A stretch of 6,806 nucleotides of DNA from the NCBI GenBank assembly GCA_006227775.1, contig SBFV01000298.1:1-6806 (forward strand), written 5' to 3'. Within the stretch, counting starts at the first letter, position 1. Every line of letters starts with the position of its first letter. The notes beneath the pieces were generated by a model. That model ran no database searches. It was not told the origin of the DNA and saw only the letters and a list, made by a program, of their open reading frames with translations. Origin of the DNA: Gammaproteobacteria bacterium. Lineage in GTDB: Bacteria; Pseudomonadota; Gammaproteobacteria; Chromatiales; Chromatiaceae. The position numbers were made by a program, and so were the translations under genes. Of the stretch, positions 5,492 through 6,806 are shown in pieces.

Positions 5492-6806
5492 TCAGAAAGC
5501 GAGACTGACGCCGGCCGTGACGATTTGCTCCGTGTAGTCCTGCATCCCCAATGCCGCCTGATAGCTGAGGAAGGCGGTACGCCCCTGACCGAACTGGGCG
5601 CCGACCCCAAGGCCGAGCCTGACGAGATCAGTTTCCAAAGCGTCGACCGGCAGGACAAAGCCGAACTGGCTGGGATCATTCGCGAAATAACCTGTCACCT
5701 CTTCATCGCCGTCCTGGAACTCATGTTCCCACTGCAACCAGCCCTGCAGACTGAGGACGGCGCTGCGGGTACTGATCGAGCGGGAGACCTGGGTGCCCAG
5801 GATCGACTTGAAGGAGATGGCATCCTGTCCCTGGATGACGAGATCCAGCCCATCCGCTCCCTGTTCGCGATAGCTGTCGAGGGAGGCGCTGGTGTATTGC
5901 AGGCGTCCGTACAGATCAAAGATGGTGCCGCCACGGATCAGGTCATAACCTGCACCGAACATCAGGGTATATTGATCGCCATCGAACCCCGCATTGGCCG
6001 TGCGCTTGGCCCCCAGCAGGCTGTACTCGATGTTGCGGTCTTGATCGTAACTATCCCAGCCATAGGTGGCGGAGCCTTCGAGATAGAAATGCTCGGTGGG
6101 GTAATAGGTTCCGTAGACTGACATACTCCAGCTTTCATCATCCAGGGTCCCGCCATCGGCATCGATATCGACGCCGGTGCTGGTGTAGCCGAGGGCCGCG
6201 CCCAGGATCAGTCCATTGGTGAAGCGGTAATCCGTGCCCGCGGTCAGACCCAGTCGATCGTAGTCGAAGCCGTCCTCGTTGACCGATTTATCTTTCTTAC
6301 CCCACTGGACATCGCCGGTGATGAAAATGCCCAGACGCTCGAAGGGCCAGTCCTCATCGGCGCTGGCCCCGCCACCGCTCTCCCGCCCCTGCTTGAAGGC
6401 CTGCTCCAGCAGACTGCCGGAGAAGGTCTTATCGGCAAGACCAACCTTCAGCCCGCCAAGACTGACACCCTTGGCGCCGCGCCGTAGCTCTCTGAGCCGC
6501 TCCACCAGGTTGACGACCTGAAGGGATGAAATCTGGGTCAAGAGCTTGCGCGGGGCGCTGGCTTGTTCAGGTGTCAGGGCGACAATCCCCTGCACCGCGG
6601 CCTGAGGATCCTCGCCGGTGGCGGCCAGGAGCTTCCGGCACTGGTCGAGCAGGTCTTGCTCGCCGGCGGTCAACGGACGCTGCTGACCAATCGCATTCAA
6701 ACGCGGGCAGAGGGAATCGAGCGCACCCCCCACGGAGATTTGTCCAGGGGTCAGGCCAGGCAGTCCGGCGAGAGGGGAGGAAACCAGGGCGGAGAATTCG
6801 ACCCAA
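5492..6806 (-). CDS. Autotransporter-type outer-membrane beta-barrel protein, C-terminal part (5' end outside window)
   Basis: The frame is open from the right edge (first whole codon TGG at 6805-6803) to the TGA at 5494-5492, giving 437 visible residues. The GTG at 6733 is not the start: the upstream 24 codons continue a coherent sequence, LPGLTPGQISVGGALDSLCPRL. The first part is helical and Leu-rich, with two cysteines about 23 residues apart (LDSLCPRL and LDQCRKLL) and a second LTPEQ motif. It resembles the junction before the translocator in many autotransporters. From about 130 residues past the GTG, roughly 280 residues alternate aromatic and hydrophobic beta-strands (GIFITGDVQW, DRLGLTAGTDYRF, LILGAALGYTSTG, TAGVSLAF), fitting a 12-strand autotransporter barrel. 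It ends in Phe, as BAM substrates do. The passenger lies outside the window, so the exported function is unknown. Confidence 0.9.
   Translation of the reverse strand, partial: WVEFSALVSSPLAGLPGLTPGQISVGGALDSLCPRLNAIGQQRPLTAGEQDLLDQCRKLLAATGEDPQAAVQGIVALTPEQASAPRKLLTQISSLQVVNLVERLRELRRGAKGVSLGGLKVGLADKTFSGSLLEQAFKQGRESGGGASADEDWPFERLGIFITGDVQWGKKDKSVNEDGFDYDRLGLTAGTDYRFTNGLILGAALGYTSTGVDIDADGGTLDDESWSMSVYGTYYPTEHFYLEGSATYGWDSYDQDRNIEYSLLGAKRTANAGFDGDQYTLMFGAGYDLIRGGTIFDLYGRLQYTSASLDSYREQGADGLDLVIQGQDAISFKSILGTQVSRSISTRSAVLSLQGWLQWEHEFQDGDEEVTGYFANDPSQFGFVLPVDALETDLVRLGLGVGAQFGQGRTAFLSYQAALGMQDYTEQIVTAGVSLAF

Noticed and set aside
5525..6121. 198-codon + strand frame opposite the autotransporter barrel
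   Set aside because: No domain or credible ribosome binding site; the - strand frame has clear barrel strands and a terminal Phe.
6733..6733. GTG as the start of the autotransporter-type gene
   Set aside because: The same frame stays open to the window edge, and its extra residues (LPGLTPGQIS) continue a motif repeated downstream, so the GTG is internal.
1..6806. CRISPR array, tRNA, insertion sequence or att site
   Set aside because: No regularly spaced repeats, cloverleaf, transposase or integrase frame, or terminal inverted repeats were found on either strand by reading.

Overview
The window reads as chromosomal DNA from a GC-rich Gram-negative bacterium, most likely a gammaproteobacterium. 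The evidence is a signal-peptide OmpA-type protein, a lipobox lipoprotein, an autotransporter barrel and type VI secretion (T6SS) accessory genes. A purple-sulfur-bacterium-like (Chromatiales) or pseudomonad-like source fits the protein families, but this is inference and the species cannot be read from the sequence. All protein assignments were made by eye without database searches.

Region 1 (1-1579, + strand) is the 3' part of a T6SS tip/adaptor cassette: the C-terminal end of a pentapeptide-repeat protein (5' end outside the window), a DUF3540 protein and a DUF4150 PAAR-like protein. The last two are 11 bases apart, and the second has a consensus Shine-Dalgarno sequence. Genes of these families commonly sit beside DUF2169 adaptors and VgrG/effector genes in T6SS loci. 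DUF3540 looks like a small OB-fold plus beta-spike protein, and DUF4150 like the tip that caps a spike.

Region 2 (1610-5419) is a cell-envelope module. A DUF4892-OmpA periplasmic peptidoglycan-binding protein is on the - strand. A 254-base intergenic region with a G-rich tract separates it from a divergent two-gene unit on the + strand. The first gene of that unit encodes one polypeptide joining a cytoplasmic FHA phosphopeptide-binding domain, one membrane helix, a coiled coil and a periplasmic lytic transglycosylase domain. Four bases downstream is a lipoprotein alpha/beta hydrolase. The FHA-transglycosylase fusion is the most interesting object in the window. It could let a cytoplasmic Ser/Thr phosphorylation signal control where peptidoglycan is cut, for example to make room for an envelope-spanning machine.

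Region 3 (5492-6806, - strand) is the C-terminal part of an autotransporter-type beta-barrel protein whose 5' end lies beyond the right edge. It converges on the hydrolase gene, and a perfect 11-bp inverted repeat between them is a likely bidirectional terminator.

No tRNA, rRNA, CRISPR array, insertion sequence or integrase was seen. The longest gap between genes is 254 bases. Coding density is ordinary, and nothing clearly marks a recent insertion.
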